This document shows positions 10,526-22,107 of a DNA stretch of 64,000 nt, piece by piece; the first letter of the stretch is position 1, and each line of letters begins with the position of its first letter. Position numbers and translations under genes: made by a program. Origin of the DNA: Lantana camara (lineage: Eukaryota; Streptophyta; Magnoliopsida; Lamiales; Verbenaceae); assembly GCA_037501455.1 (NCBI GenBank), contig CM074856.1, forward strand, positions 95,244,001 through 95,308,000, given 5' to 3'. The notes beneath the pieces were generated by a model, which made no database searches, was not told the origin of the DNA, and saw nothing but the letters and a program-made list of their open reading frames with translations.

Positions 10526-12856
10526 TGTAACACCCGAGCGTAAGGTGTCACATCCCCCGCACCGAGACCCGACCCGAATATGAAATGAGCGATCCATACC
10601 CGAGCTAAATCACGGCGAACGGGGACAAACACACACTCTATGCTAGGCGGGCTAACCCTTAACCATACGAATCAGAGAAAATCAATAAAGCGGAAGCAAT
10701 AAACGAGTAAAACATATCATATATATACCACGAGCATCCAAGCTCCAAAATATAATTCATATACATCAATGCAAGCCATCACGGCCCAAAACATGTGTAC
10801 GCTCCAATAACATATCCATATACAATAATCAAAAGTGTAAGATGCAAGTGTAAGACCAAAATATAGAGCTAGAGACGAATGCAAGACCTAGGACTCGTAT
10901 TCCCGCCTAGCTCTCTCGACAACTGCACCAAACAGCTGAAAACCAAACGGGTTCAGTCCAAAAGGGACTGGTGGGTATAAAACATTGGCGTAAATATAAT
11001 ATATAACTGAATTTAAACAATCACATGCAGATTATAATCCCAAGCGAGGTTTTAGAAACGGTTCCCAAGTGGGGAAAATAGAGGAATCATCGGAAGGGAT
11101 TATAATGGTCAATTTTACAATAGGTCATTAGTGGCCCGGCGAGTGGGCATGCATCAAATCCAACCAACACCATGTGTGATTCAATCAATCATTCATTCAT
11201 TAAGTCTTTCATGCATATCATTCTTTTGTGCTCAATCAATCGATTCTATTCAATCGGTCATATACACCTTCTTCCTCCGGGTTGGTGGGCGGGCTTGCAA
11301 GACCCGTCCACCCAATCATTGGCCAAAAGGGGTTACATGACTCCCCAGATGGCACTCAGCTCCCTTTCCCCGCCAATCTCCTGACGAGGTCCGGTACCGC
11401 TGTTCAATAGTGGGAATTAGTGTGAGGGATCACCGTCAGCCCATGCTTCCTCGGATAGCCACTCACACCAAGAACCCCGGGCCCCCAATCAGTGCAATCA
11501 ATCAATCAATACTCGCCAAAACATTTGGTAGGGTTCAAGAAATAAGGGCTTTACGTTTGCAATCGTTTACTCGATAAAAGACTCAATATATATATATACC
11601 GTATCACTTTGGCTTAAAGCTTTTCACATAGGGGGATATATCGGGTCGTTTTATCTAAGTAGTAGAGAAACCCACCTTGTACCGACAAAAGAAGATACGA
11701 AAGCCTCAAGGATTGGCCTTGTCTCCAACGGGATCGAAATCTGTGCAAGAAAGGTAAGGTGAGACTCAAAATGACCAATTAAGACGCTCAATGAAATGAT
11801 TATGACATGAGCGTATAAAAAAAATATAATTATGTTATAAAATGTTCATGTGCATGATTAAGAAATTGAATTTATATAATCAAGTCCTTTCCTCATTCAT
11901 TCACGTTCGTTCAAATCATAATTCACATTTTCGATCAACTTAATTCAAGAATTCAAATATAATCAAAGCACAAATTAAATCACATTTAAAATTAGAACAT
12001 AAACATTTAAACATATTCAATCGTATTTACAATTAGAAATTAAACAATTAAATACATTCAATTAAATCAAATAACAATTAATATTTAATAAATATATAAT
12101 ATATTAAATATATATATATATATACATACCTATACATATACTATAATATATATACATATATACGTACTATATTATATATATACATATATAGGTATAATTT
12201 ATAAATACATGCAAACAAATACACAATGCATGCAAAATAACTTCAAAATGCATGCAAAAGCTAAAACATGCATGCAACTTATCATGAAAGTGCATGCAAA
12301 CCATGCATCTACTAATTCTCATGCAAGAAGAAAAGGGAAGAATGAACAGCAGCAGCAGCAACTCACGGGAACAGCAAACAGGCATGAAAAACAAGGTGAC
12401 ACGTATAAGTTCAACATATTAAATTTGTACAAAATTCCGGTATCAATCCAAATAGAAACGAAGCACTCAAACGCAATGAAACAATAAAAGCCATAACATT
12501 AACAAAAATAACCAACTAAATTCATTTATAATATATTACATATAATATGCATGCATACGTATATAATATATATAATTACATGCATGCAAATATATATGTT
12601 ATAATTATAGAATGCATGCAAATATAATATATAAGTATTACATGCATGAAATATTTAAATCTATGCACACACGTACACAAATATATATATTTATATTATA
12701 TAATGTAATTAATATTAATAACATTAAATTAAAATAATTAACATTTAATATAAATAAAATCAAATTAAATACATAAAACACACATAATTAATTATTTTGC
12801 GCATTTTGGTAAACAATTACGTCATACCTGTACGGCCGAAATATCGGGGCGTCACA
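10526..12856 (-). mobile_element. Solo LTR M (minus), TSD cctaa
   Basis: This is a complete LTR without internal region. On the minus strand it starts TGTGACGCCCCGATATTTCG at 12856 and ends CTCGGGTGTTACA at 10526. It is flanked by the perfect duplication cctaa (10521-10525 and 12857-12861). A full LTR with matching TSDs and no partner is the product of recombination between the two LTRs of one element. It carries the shared landmarks: hairpin CAGTCC/GGACTG at 10954-10970, acceptor TGCAG near 10923, and stem partners GCTAGGCGGG (10642-10651) and CCCGCCTAGC (10902-10911). The AT-rich 11990-12780 part contains many atgcatgc and TA runs. Confidence 0.9.
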
Positions 12857-13602
12857 CCTAATGTCTCTAACTTTTACTCGTACACATAGGACTTATTTGA
12901 TTTTCTTATGAGTCAAACTTTCGACTGTTTAATGAAAACGAATACTCCAATACTTAGAAGCCTTTATTAATCCTTAGATTGACTATTGGAGTTTGCAAAC
13001 CTTTTGCTCACTCCTACACAATGTGAAATTCATGCATGTACCATATTTTAGTCTTTTTCAATCTTCTATTAAGTAAGACAGTTCTCACATTCATTTGTCA
13101 TATCTCATAATCACAATATGAAAATATTATAAAGAATATCCAAATGGAATTTCACATTGCAACTAGTGAGAATGTTGTAACAATTCATTTACTCAAAGCT
13201 TTCGCTTGTAGATCCATATGCACCTTATGGGCCTGATCTTATCAGATGGTTCAACCAAGGTCCAAACTTGGTTCGAGTACGTGGAATCCATCTCGGATTT
13301 CAAGGCTTGTCTACACTGCTCAGAATCCAAATTTGACAGCACCTCCTCATAGGTAACTGGATAAAAATCTATATTATCTCATAGGCTATCTAGGAATGTG
13401 TTTTGAACGTATCATTAGAGGAGGGTTTTTACATGTGTACTTACTCTTAAATTGGTTAAGTTTTTATCAGATGGGCTTATTTCTTCCATATGTGGCGTGA
13501 GGTTTTTGTCCTCAAATTTCTCGGAGGTCTACTTGCTTACATTTCTTCTCTTTTAGGAATGATTCCTTAAGAAAGGTACATTCCTTTGAAACAAACAACT
13601 GT
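12857..13602 (-). pseudogene. Copia pol relic, integrase tail and RT start
   Basis: On the minus strand, 13602-13500 reads QLFVSKECTFLKESFLKEKK, matching VFVSRNATFLEEPFLKEKK in Copia L. Then 13364-13188 reads VTYEEVLSNLDSEQ, LKSEMDST, SNQVWTLVEPSDKI and WIYKRKL, the start of reverse transcriptase. Weaker matches (EQKVCKLQ, GLIKASKYW) run through 12990-12900 into the part beyond solo LTR M. Stops and frame changes are common. The relic is cut at 13603 by LTR J1. It is the oldest identifiable layer in the central part of the window. Confidence 0.8.
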
Positions 13603-14282
13603 TGTGACACCCCGCTCGTTCGAACGTATTAGTTTGTACCACGTGTGAGTTTACTTCACGTATTTACGCTTCTTTAATTATATCTACGTGTTTATAACTT
13701 GATTTAATTGTTATTTATTTATTATACTTGATTTAATTTGATCTAAATGCCTAACTTGACTTGAAATTTGTTTGACTTAATTTGTTATCGAATAACCGTA
13801 AATGTTATAAAATGAATTTGTTGTCAAGCATGCTAATTTCTTGGAATTGAATGAATTATATGTGAATTGGACATGATTAGAATTTATTTAAATGTTTTGG
13901 GGCTCAATTGAAAATAGGCTTTGGGCCTACTTGATATTTTTTAAAAGTTTGAGGACCTATTTGTAAATAGGGCATTTTGTGCCATTTTTCAGCTATCTTG
14001 GGCTCAAGGATTCGGATTCAAATTCCAACAGTGCCCTTAGACTCGTTTCGATGATTCAGATCCAATGAAACAAGCCTCGTATTTTTTTGAAGCCATTTAG
14101 ACCCACGACGTTTTAAAATCCGATCTGAACAGACCAGATCTTTGACCGTTTTTAAAAGCCTCATATTTTTTAGAAGCCGTTATGGGATCAAGCATAGTCA
14201 ATTTAACAACTTTATCATTAAATTCCTTTGTGAGTGTTTGATCAAACTCAATGATTTTTATTTTAAATATGTCAACAAATGG
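13603..14282 (+). mobile_element. LTR J1, 5' part only
   Basis: This begins TGTGACACCCCGCTCGTTCG at 13603 inside the Copia relic and runs until Copia I starts at 14283. It shares with J2 (18734) the start, an accacgtgtgag-like segment, the words agtttgaggacctatt and the block of text beginning ggattcg. J1 and J2 are therefore diverged copies of one family. The last ~100 bp (14180-14282) have no visible counterpart in J2. The remainder of J1 lies to the right of everything nested inside Copia I, outside the window. Confidence 0.7.
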
Positions 14283-14646
14283 TGTTAGGAGTAATGCCCT
14301 CAAAGCCGATTAATAGTCCGCTTTGTACTTTTCCTTTCGTAAATCATGGACAATCTTTGAATAATAAACGAATTGAGGCAACACTTCTTTATATGCTCTT
14401 GTTTGATTTATGATTACTTTCTACGCATGTATACGAACTCCCCTAATCTTAATGACTTATAGGACTCGACCATTTAGGTGAAGTGGTTCATGAATCGAGC
14501 CCTAAATCACATAAGCCATGATTAGAAATCACTCTAAGCCGATGAGTCCAAAAGACAGTGGGAGTGTTGATATGACTCGTTTGAGGCTTGCTCGTGTGAT
14601 TGCACCCGTAAGAAGGACCACCTTGTTTCATGGGCCGGGTGCAAAG
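14283..14646 (+). mobile_element. Copia I 5' LTR, left part
   Basis: The sequence begins TGTTAGGAGTAATGCCCTCA, then aligns by eye with the Copia L LTR start (TGTTAGGAATAGTGCCCTAG at 31119), including GAATTGAGGCAACACTTCTT and the later CACCTTGTTTCATGG. It is cut at 14646 by solo LTR N, whose TSD is caaag. It is a diverged member of the same Copia family. Confidence 0.85.
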
Positions 14647-15469
14647 TGTAACGCCCCAATTTTCGGCTTTCCAGGTACGCCTGCCATGTACAAACTTTTC
14701 AAGAGCTAGAATTATTTTAATTCTTATAATTCGTGACAAAATTGTATAAATTATATTTCAATGCTTTTAATTGGTCATTATTTTAAATTAAAGACCAAAT
14801 TGCATGATTATCTTTTGGGACTAAATTGATCATTTTCCAAACCTTGCATCCTTAATTGTATAAACTTATAAAATTGGAGGGTTTAATCATGAATATCCTA
14901 ATTTTTCCCAAAATATACCGATACATGCTTCCCCATTCTTCTTCCATCTTCATTCCATTTCCAACATAGGCAATCATCCTTCTCTCTCTCGGCACTCACT
15001 GAAGAAGAAAAGGAAATTGAGGGATCATCATCTTCAAGCTAGAAATTTCCAAAGAATTCCGTGGTTCAAGCTCAAGCCTCCATATTCATCATCTTCTTCC
15101 ATTATTTTCATTCCAAGGTATATATGATAGATATTTCATGAGTCTTGAAGCTAGGGTTATGATTGATTATAATCACTTGTTTATGTGATGCTTGAAGCAT
15201 GATTACAAGCTTTAGACTTGAATTCCATGCATAAATCTTGAGATTTATGGAAATATTGCATGAGTTCTTCTTTGGAGAAAATTGGTGATTATGGGGATTA
15301 AAGCATGATTTGGGGGTTTAAATCGGGTGTTATTGCACCTAAGGCATGCATATGTGTTCCACTTCATGAATTACAATTGCTAGACTTGAATTGCATGAGT
15401 TTTGGTGAGCTTTGATGTTGGTTCGTGAACTCCCCTGCCTCATCCTCTGTTTCTGCATCTTCTGTAAAA

Positions 15470-15675
15470 CGGGAACGGCCCTTCCCGTTCCCTTTGTAAT
15501 TGGGGAACGACCGTTCCCATTAATTTGAATAATGTGCAGGCGGCGGGAACGGGAACGACCGTTCCCACTTTGTTACACAGACGGGAACAGCCGTTCCCAT
15601 CTTCGGGAGCCACTTCGGGACTAGGGAACGGCCCTTCCCATTTTACACTCAAACCTGGAAGGGCCGTTCCCATAC
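15470..15675. repeat. Cluster of GGGAAC...GTTCCC palindromes
   Basis: About six near-palindromes of the form GGGAACGRCCGTTCCC or GGGAACGGCCCTTCCC are spaced 25-50 bp apart inside solo LTR N, in the position of its first putative intron. Spacers are unrelated to one another, so this is a set of repeated hairpin-forming words and not a simple tandem repeat. Confidence 0.85.
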
Positions 15676-16047
15676 CCCTGGAAGTACAGAAACATTCTGC
15701 ACAAAGGTAACAATTCCGCTTCCTTCTTTAATTATTTAAACAACCCAAATATGATATTATATGATTAACATCATACCATAATATAATTGTATCATGCTAC
15801 ATTGTTCATCACACGATTTCTCGTCATATGAAGTTAAGACCAAATAGGTATAGGAATACCTGTTTATTACTAATCATTTCCATATTCTCAAGTATATAGT
15901 AAGCAGGTCTTAATCGTGCAAAGCAATGCGCGTACCAGATCGAAGCTTGCAATGGATAACCAACAAATCAAGCTCATGCAAAGCAATGCGTGTAGTTTGA
16001 TTGGTATCACGTTCATGCAAAGCAACGCGTGTAATGTGATCAATGCA

Positions 16048-16215
16048 ATGAAACCGGGATGACCCCTGAATCCACCAATTGGTGGAGGAAGGAATCCCGC
16101 ACGTGAGATTCATACTCTCGGCGTGCGTAGCATGAAACCGGGATGACCCCTGAATCCACCAATAGGTGGAGGAAGGAATCCCGCACGTGAGATTCATACT
16201 CTCGACGTGTGTAGC
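16048..16215. repeat. 84-bp tandem duplication in LTR N
   Basis: Two adjacent copies (16048-16131 and 16132-16215) differ at only a few sites, for example caccaattggtgg versus caccaataggtgg. They follow three shorter copies of gcaaagcaaYgcgYgta at about 15918, 15979 and 16018. Confidence 0.9.
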
Positions 16216-16269
16216 ATGGATGGATAGGGCCTTGCAAACCCACCATCATCGTGATCATCGTGATTAACA

Positions 16270-16382
16270 TGTTATCATAATTGGAGTGATGTAGATATTG
16301 GAGTGATGGAGGTTAACGGAGTGATTGGATATATTGGAGTGACGGGGTGTATCCGGAGTGAGGGGAATCATTGGAGTGATGG
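16270..16382. repeat. Short GGAGTGAT-type repeats
   Basis: Seven spaced copies of GGAGTGA(T/C/G) occur within about 110 bp of LTR N, immediately upstream of the putative 3' splice site ending 16422. Confidence 0.8.
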
Positions 16383-16776
16383 AGGTATTTATAAAATCGA
16401 TATACATGCCGTGTTCTTGCAGGTACATTCTAGGCGGGAATCGAGCTAAGTCAAGTCCTTGCATTCAAGCCATACGGTGCATTTATTTATTTACCGTTTC
16501 AAAGAAATTATTGTTAAGGTTACTTGTTATATATTTAGGAGATGATAATGTATTGATATGTAAAATACAAGTATACATTACTTGATAAATGATCGATAGT
16601 ATAGCAGACTTCCGTTTGATTCCATCACATGTATAAATGAATTTCCACTTAGGTTGTCGTTTTATTTACATTGTTACCCGTTCGCTATAGGTTGGTTCAT
16701 GTACGGACATTTCATTTCGTATGTGGATCGGCTTATGGTGCGGGGGTGTGGCATCCTTACGTGTTGGGGTGCTACA

Positions 16777-18293
16777 CAAAGTGTATTATTGATACGTGCG
16801 TGATACATGGGGGTGCTTACTTATTCTAAGTAGGTACACTGAGTTGTCCCTTGTGACAAGATTCCTAAATAGGAAAGGAAGTTTCTATTTCTGAAAATAA
16901 AATTTCCAGATTAGGAAATATCTCCCGAATCATTGATGTGATTCAGTAGTCCTTAGACTTGAGATTCCATCAATGCTTTGTAAGCTAACTCTATAGTCTT
17001 AGGTATAAGATTTAAAGGATGTCGCCCGAGACAGCTGATTCAAGGCTCATGTTAGGGCTGCACAAGTGGCACATGGAAGCATATGAGAATTAATAAAGGA
17101 CCTACACTTGCATTAGCAATTTGATCTATTATTGTGTAAGTCATTTATATGCTATCTGAAGTCCTTGGCCAAGGTAGTGCATCGAGATCAAGAATTGGGT
17201 TTCTTAGATCGAGATCAAATGGATATGAAATGAACTTAACTTTAAGATCGAGATTATTGGGGTTCTAGTTATTCCCTTGCCCTAGATCTTGATTGAGAGA
17301 TGGGATGTAGGAGGACCTTATTTCACATATGTCAATGACTTAAAGGTTCTTTCGAATTGAGACATTCTTGTTCAGTTAGGGGTCACACACCTGTTGCTAA
17401 ACTATGGTAGTGTGAAATGTGGACTGATTAATTAATAAGGTATTAATTAATGGGGGGTCACTGCAAATTGAATTAAGAACCTACAGTGTCACACACAAAT
17501 GCCCGGTTACGAGGGTTCAGACTTAAATCGATTAAACGAGTTGATCGAACCAACAAAGAGTTGGGAAGGGACGAAACATGTGGGACACGTGTCACGTTGT
17601 GATGCATTGAATAATTAATTTGATTAATTATTTAATGAACTTTAATTTAAATATGAATTATTATTAAAGTTCTAATTTGGAGATATTAAGTCTAATAAAT
17701 AATTAATTGTGAATTAATTAATTATTAGCATCAAGTTATTTATTATGAATAAATAAATAATTAAATATCTAAAAGAGTTAGATATTATTTCGTGCAAGTT
17801 AAGTTGGCCAAAAGAAGACTTTTGGTCAAAGTAGAGAGTCTTTCTCTCCAAGGAAGAACTCCCTTGGCTAGAAGGTTGAGAATCCTACTCCCATAAAGAA
17901 GAGGGATTCGAACCCCTAGAGCTATATATACAAGGGGGTTCGAACCCCTTGAAGAGTGATAGAAAAATCCTTCTCCAAATTATATCACGCAAACCCTTGA
18001 GCCTATACACTAAACATAGAACTAGCATTCTCTCTGTTTAGATTGTGATCGAGGTTGCTGTGGATTATTACTCTAGAGGGTTGCTATCGTGAAGTCTTGA
18101 AAGATTCGAAAAGAGCTCGTGGGACTTGCCGCTTAAAATGCGTTTGAGGGCGGCTGATAACGGGTCAAGAAAGAGTTGTTCTAAGTAAGTTCTTGAATTC
18201 TTATGAATCGGGAATAGGAATTGCAAGTCTAGATCCAGCTTTTGGGAAAAAAAATTAAATTCTGCTGCATAATCTTTTCGTGTTTTCCCAACA
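16777..18293 (+). mobile_element. Copia I 5' LTR, right part
   Basis: This resumes with the second caaag copy and then tgtattattgatacgtgcgt, as in the Copia L LTR. It ends TTTTCCCAACA at 18293, followed by a primer-binding site. Without LTR N and one TSD copy the LTR is about 1.88 kb. It contains a TATA-type element (CTATATATAC near 17922-17931) and a palindrome right after it (17931-17951). Confidence 0.85.
17922..17951 (+). promoter_or_regulatory. TATA box and start-proximal palindrome, Copia I
   Basis: CTATATATAC is followed immediately by AAGGGGGTTCGAACCCCTT, a near-perfect palindrome. The Copia L LTRs have a different palindrome at the same place after TATAAATA, so the hairpin rather than the sequence seems to be kept. 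Confidence 0.6.
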
Positions 18294-18733
18294 AGTGGTA
18301 TCAGAGCCATCTTACAAGACCTATTTCTGATTCATCTTCTTATTAAAAATTTGGTAGAAATTCTTAGATTTACATGCAATCAAGTATTCTTGAATATTTT
18401 AGAAATCTGAGAAAACGAATCAGTAATCTTTCTTGATATTTCTAAAAATTATTTTTCTGAAAAACTTTGATTTAAAACTGTTTTGATCAAACTAATTAAA
18501 TTGCGTTTTAATTTCTTGGATTGGACTTGATTTTTGAACTGAATTACGAAACACAAAAAGCACGTTACGAACAAAAACGCAATGCTTGGGCGTGCTAAGG
18601 CGTCGCACGCCCAGCCCCGTGCGGACGAGACCTGTCGCTGCCGCCCAGGCGCCTAGCGCCTAGTGGCACACACCGCCCAGCAGCTCCTGCAACCGTGTGG
18701 GAGCCTTTCGCCCAGCGTTGTCCTGATGGCCCG
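18294..18733 (+). mobile_element. Copia I primer-binding site and leader
   Basis: Two bases after the LTR end, TGGTATCAGAGCCA (18296-18309) complements the 3' end of initiator tRNA-Met. The leader continues for about 440 bp with words shared with the Copia L leader. It includes a hairpin at 18683-18704 with arms GCTCCTGC and GTGGGAGC and loop AACCGT. It is cut by LTR J2 at 18734, and no coding part of Copia I is in the window. Confidence 0.85.
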
Positions 18734-19671
18734 TGTGACACCCCGCTCCTTCGTATGTACAAGTTTGTGCCATGTGTGAGTGTATATCCCGTATTTCCAC
18801 TTATTTTATTTTATCTATGCGTTTACAACTTGATTTAATTGATATTTATTTATTTACACTTTGATCATTTTTGAAAGTTTGAGGACCTATTCGAAAGTAG
18901 GACACCTTAAGCTATTTTAATTAATATCTTGAGCTTCGGAACTCGGATTCGAGTGTCATCTTTGCCATTGGACTCATTTCGACGATTTGGATTCAATAGA
19001 ACAAGTTTTGTAATTTTTCGATGTCGTTTCAACCCCCGACGAAGCAAATTTCAGCCACTCGTAACCTAATACGCCCATATGACCTATTTGTGAGCTACTA
19101 CACTCATTACTTATACCATATTTGACCAAAAATCATCCTAAATCATCCCTCACCTCTCCCTACCTGATTTCCCACGTACCAACTCAGCAACAAGGCAAGG
19201 AAGAAGAGCAAACAAGAGCATATATCCATTTTCATCCCTTTTGAGCACATAAGACCTCCATTTCTTCTCCAACTTCAAAGGTATGTATGAAATCTTATTC
19301 TCCATATTCTTGTGCTTATTTTCATATAATAGAATCATGTTTTATGTTAGAGATTTATGAGATATGGATTAGATGATGAATAGTTAGGTTTTTTATGAAA
19401 ATATAAAGAATATGCTCATCCATGCCTGATATGTGTTCTCTTGAGCTTCTTTAATGCATATAAGTACATGTATTTGTTGGTAGTTAGTTAGTAAATAAAA
19501 TACCAGTAATGCTCTTGAGTTTTTTTAAGCAAGAAAGCCATGAAATATGTTGAATCTTTCCCTCCATTTGATGCCTTGTAACTGCTGGTTGATATCTTGT
19601 GCTGAATTGTGCCTTTTTTTTTTTCAGGATTATGAACTGTTGTGTGTTGCTTTTCTTGCTGTGTAGCACCC
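18734..19671 (+). mobile_element. LTR J2, 5' part only
   Basis: This begins TGTGACACCCCGCTCCTTCG inside the Copia I leader and is a second, diverged copy of family J. A donor-like CAAAG|GTATGT lies near 19280, downstream of a pyrimidine-rich stretch, as in the other Gypsy LTRs. It is cut at 19671 by minus-strand LTR K. Short open frames around 19488-19790 are chance. Confidence 0.7.
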
Positions 19672-20016
19672 CAAGTGAAGGACAATACATCCCCCGCACC
19701 ATAACCCGACACGTGCAACGAAATAGGGACTCTGTACACGCACCAAGCCATGACGAACGGGTGACAAACAAAAACACACACCCTAGCTAGGCGGTCTAGA
19801 CCCTAATACAGAGTGCGCATTAAACATAAATCACGGAAGCGATAAATATCAAATTATAACATGCTAGCAATTATCATATCATATCCATCACATACAACTT
19901 ATACAATTCATATTCAAGACAAATATACAATGTTTAATCCCAGGCCAAAATCTAAGTATCAAATTATACATATTTCAAAATTAGCAAAATACATAAAGTA
20001 AACGAATTACAATACA
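19672..20016 (-). mobile_element. LTR K, 3' terminal part (minus)
   Basis: Read on the minus strand, this ends GGTGCGGGGGATGTATTGTC, then TTCACTTGGGGTGCTACA. This is the typical 3' terminus of this LTR group (compare 58905-58936). The CCGCCTAGC partner of the shared long-range stem is present near 19780. The other arm lies beyond the point (20017) where LTR D inserted. Confidence 0.75.
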
Positions 20017-21507
20017 TGTAACGCCCCGATATTTCGGGTGTACAGGTATGACGTATGTATTTACCAATTTGCACGAATTAATTATTTATAAATATTTTAT
20101 ATATCTAATCTTATAATTAATTATAATTAAGTGTTTAATTGTCATTAAATTATTTTATTATATTTCATTAAAAGTGGGTTATTTTATTTTATAAATATTT
20201 GAATTTTTTGAATTTTTTTAATTTAATTGAATTCTTGAACTATATGCACATGTGTGATATGTTTGAGTGCCATTCCTATTCGATTTGAATTCGGAATTTC
20301 GTGAAAATTTAGTATGTTGTACATTACGTGTTATGAACTTGTATATGTGCCCGTTTCTTATTTTCGATCTTGTTTGGTGTGTTAACGAATTTTATTTCGG
20401 GAACGAGACCAAGTTGGGAGATTAAGAACATTCAGTGCACCTCTGGTTCCGGGCGGCATATCTGGAGCTCAGGGATTCAGATTCGAATTCCGAAAGAGGG
20501 GTCGGACTCGTGACGAAGAAAGGAAACCAAAGAACCTAGATTCATATTTTTCTAAGCCCGTTTGAAACCCTGTATTTCACCCGGAACGAACAGATCCAGC
20601 AGAACTGCTACCTTTCACGGTTTTCGATGTAACTCCCTCATTCTTTGACCAAATTAACCCAAGATTGAGCCTAAGTAACCATGGTTTAATGATATAACAC
20701 TCCATCAGCCACCCATTTTGTTCCAAACCAGAAAAGAGGAAAAAAAAGAAGGCCTCTCTCCCAGCTGCTTCCCGTAACCCCAAAAGAAGGAAGAAGAACA
20801 CTATTCAATTTTCAAGTTTTGAGCTCAATACTCATCCGATTCGCCCCAAATTTGAAAGGTATGTTTATGAATGTATTCTCCATCCTTTCCTCTTTCTTTG
20901 GACTCCTTATTTGCTGAATTCCATGAAGATATGAGCTTGATAAATAGTTAGGTTTAATTTTCATTCCTTGAATCTATGACTATATTTCCAAATTCTTTGA
21001 TAATTAATGCATGATATATGACCATCCTAGCTTCCTTTACTTGTTCTTGGACTAGAATTTGATTTATATGAAGTGTATGTGGAACCTCCATTATTGAAAT
21101 GTGAGTTTGAAGCTTTTGGGAATAAATTTGTTTACATGCCTGCTGCTGTGTGTTGCTGCGTGTTGCTGCATTTATTTCCTTGCCTTTGGTTGTTGGTTTG
21201 TTGCTGTTTTGTTGCTTGAGAGGTCCCCTACTGTTTCTGCGTGAGAAAAGAGAAGAACAGGGCAGCAGTTGCTACTGTTCGTCGTGCTGTTGTGATCTCC
21301 CCTAGCGGGGACACTTCAGGCAGTACCTACTGCCTTCCCCATGCCCGGTCGGGGACTTTTGCTTTCCTTTCTTTCCCCAGGCGGGGACCTTCTTGGTTGA
21401 GATTTTGTTATGCAGGTGTGTGCATGTTTAGATATATAAGTGCATGCATGAATGATGTTGAGCTGAGTGCATTTGTTTTGTATTCTTATGCATGTGTGTG
21501 TATGTCG

Positions 21508-21553
<46 letters not shown>

Positions 21554-21660
21554 ATATATACATTCACGTAGATGCATGCACAAGAGTGTATATAAAGGGT
21601 GTATATAATATATATATATATATATGTATATATATACATTCACGTTGATACATGCACAAG

Positions 21661-21695
<35 letters not shown>

Positions 21696-21715
21696 TCACG
21701 TAGATGCAAGCACAA

Positions 21716-21759
<44 letters not shown>

Positions 21760-22057
21760 TATATATAATGCATGAATGTAGATGCATGCACAAGGGTATA
21801 TATAATTATATATATACGTAGATGTACGCACAAGGGTATATATAATATATACCCTTGTGCATACATCTACGTATATATATAATTATATATACCCTTGTGC
21901 ATACATCTACGTATATATATAATTATATATACCCTTGTGCATGCATCTACATTCATGCATTATATATATAATTATATATACCCTTGTGCATACATCTACG
22001 TATATATATAATTATATATACCCTTGTGCATGCATCTACATTCATGCATTATATATA

Positions 22058-22107
<50 letters not shown>

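Larger units (their letters stand above)
14647..16776 (+). mobile_element. Solo LTR N, TSD caaag
   Basis: TGTAACGCCCCAATTTTCGG at 14647 to GTTGGGGTGCTACA ending 16776, flanked by caaag on both sides (14642-14646 and 16777-16781). The 2,130-bp unit interrupts the Copia I LTR cleanly: the Copia text resumes directly after it. No internal region is present, so this is a solo LTR. It has a donor AAG|GTATAT at 15118, a palindrome cluster (15470-15675), an 84-bp tandem duplication (16048-16215) and an acceptor TTGCAG ending 16422 just before CTAGGCGGG. Confidence 0.93.

Noticed and set aside
14097..14303. 68-codon minus-strand frame across the J1/Copia I border
   Set aside because: It spans an insertion junction between two elements and matches nothing known.
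18590..18720. Alternative reading of the GC-rich Copia I leader as rDNA-like or an rRNA fragment
   Set aside because: No rRNA signature; its hairpin and words match the Copia L leader.
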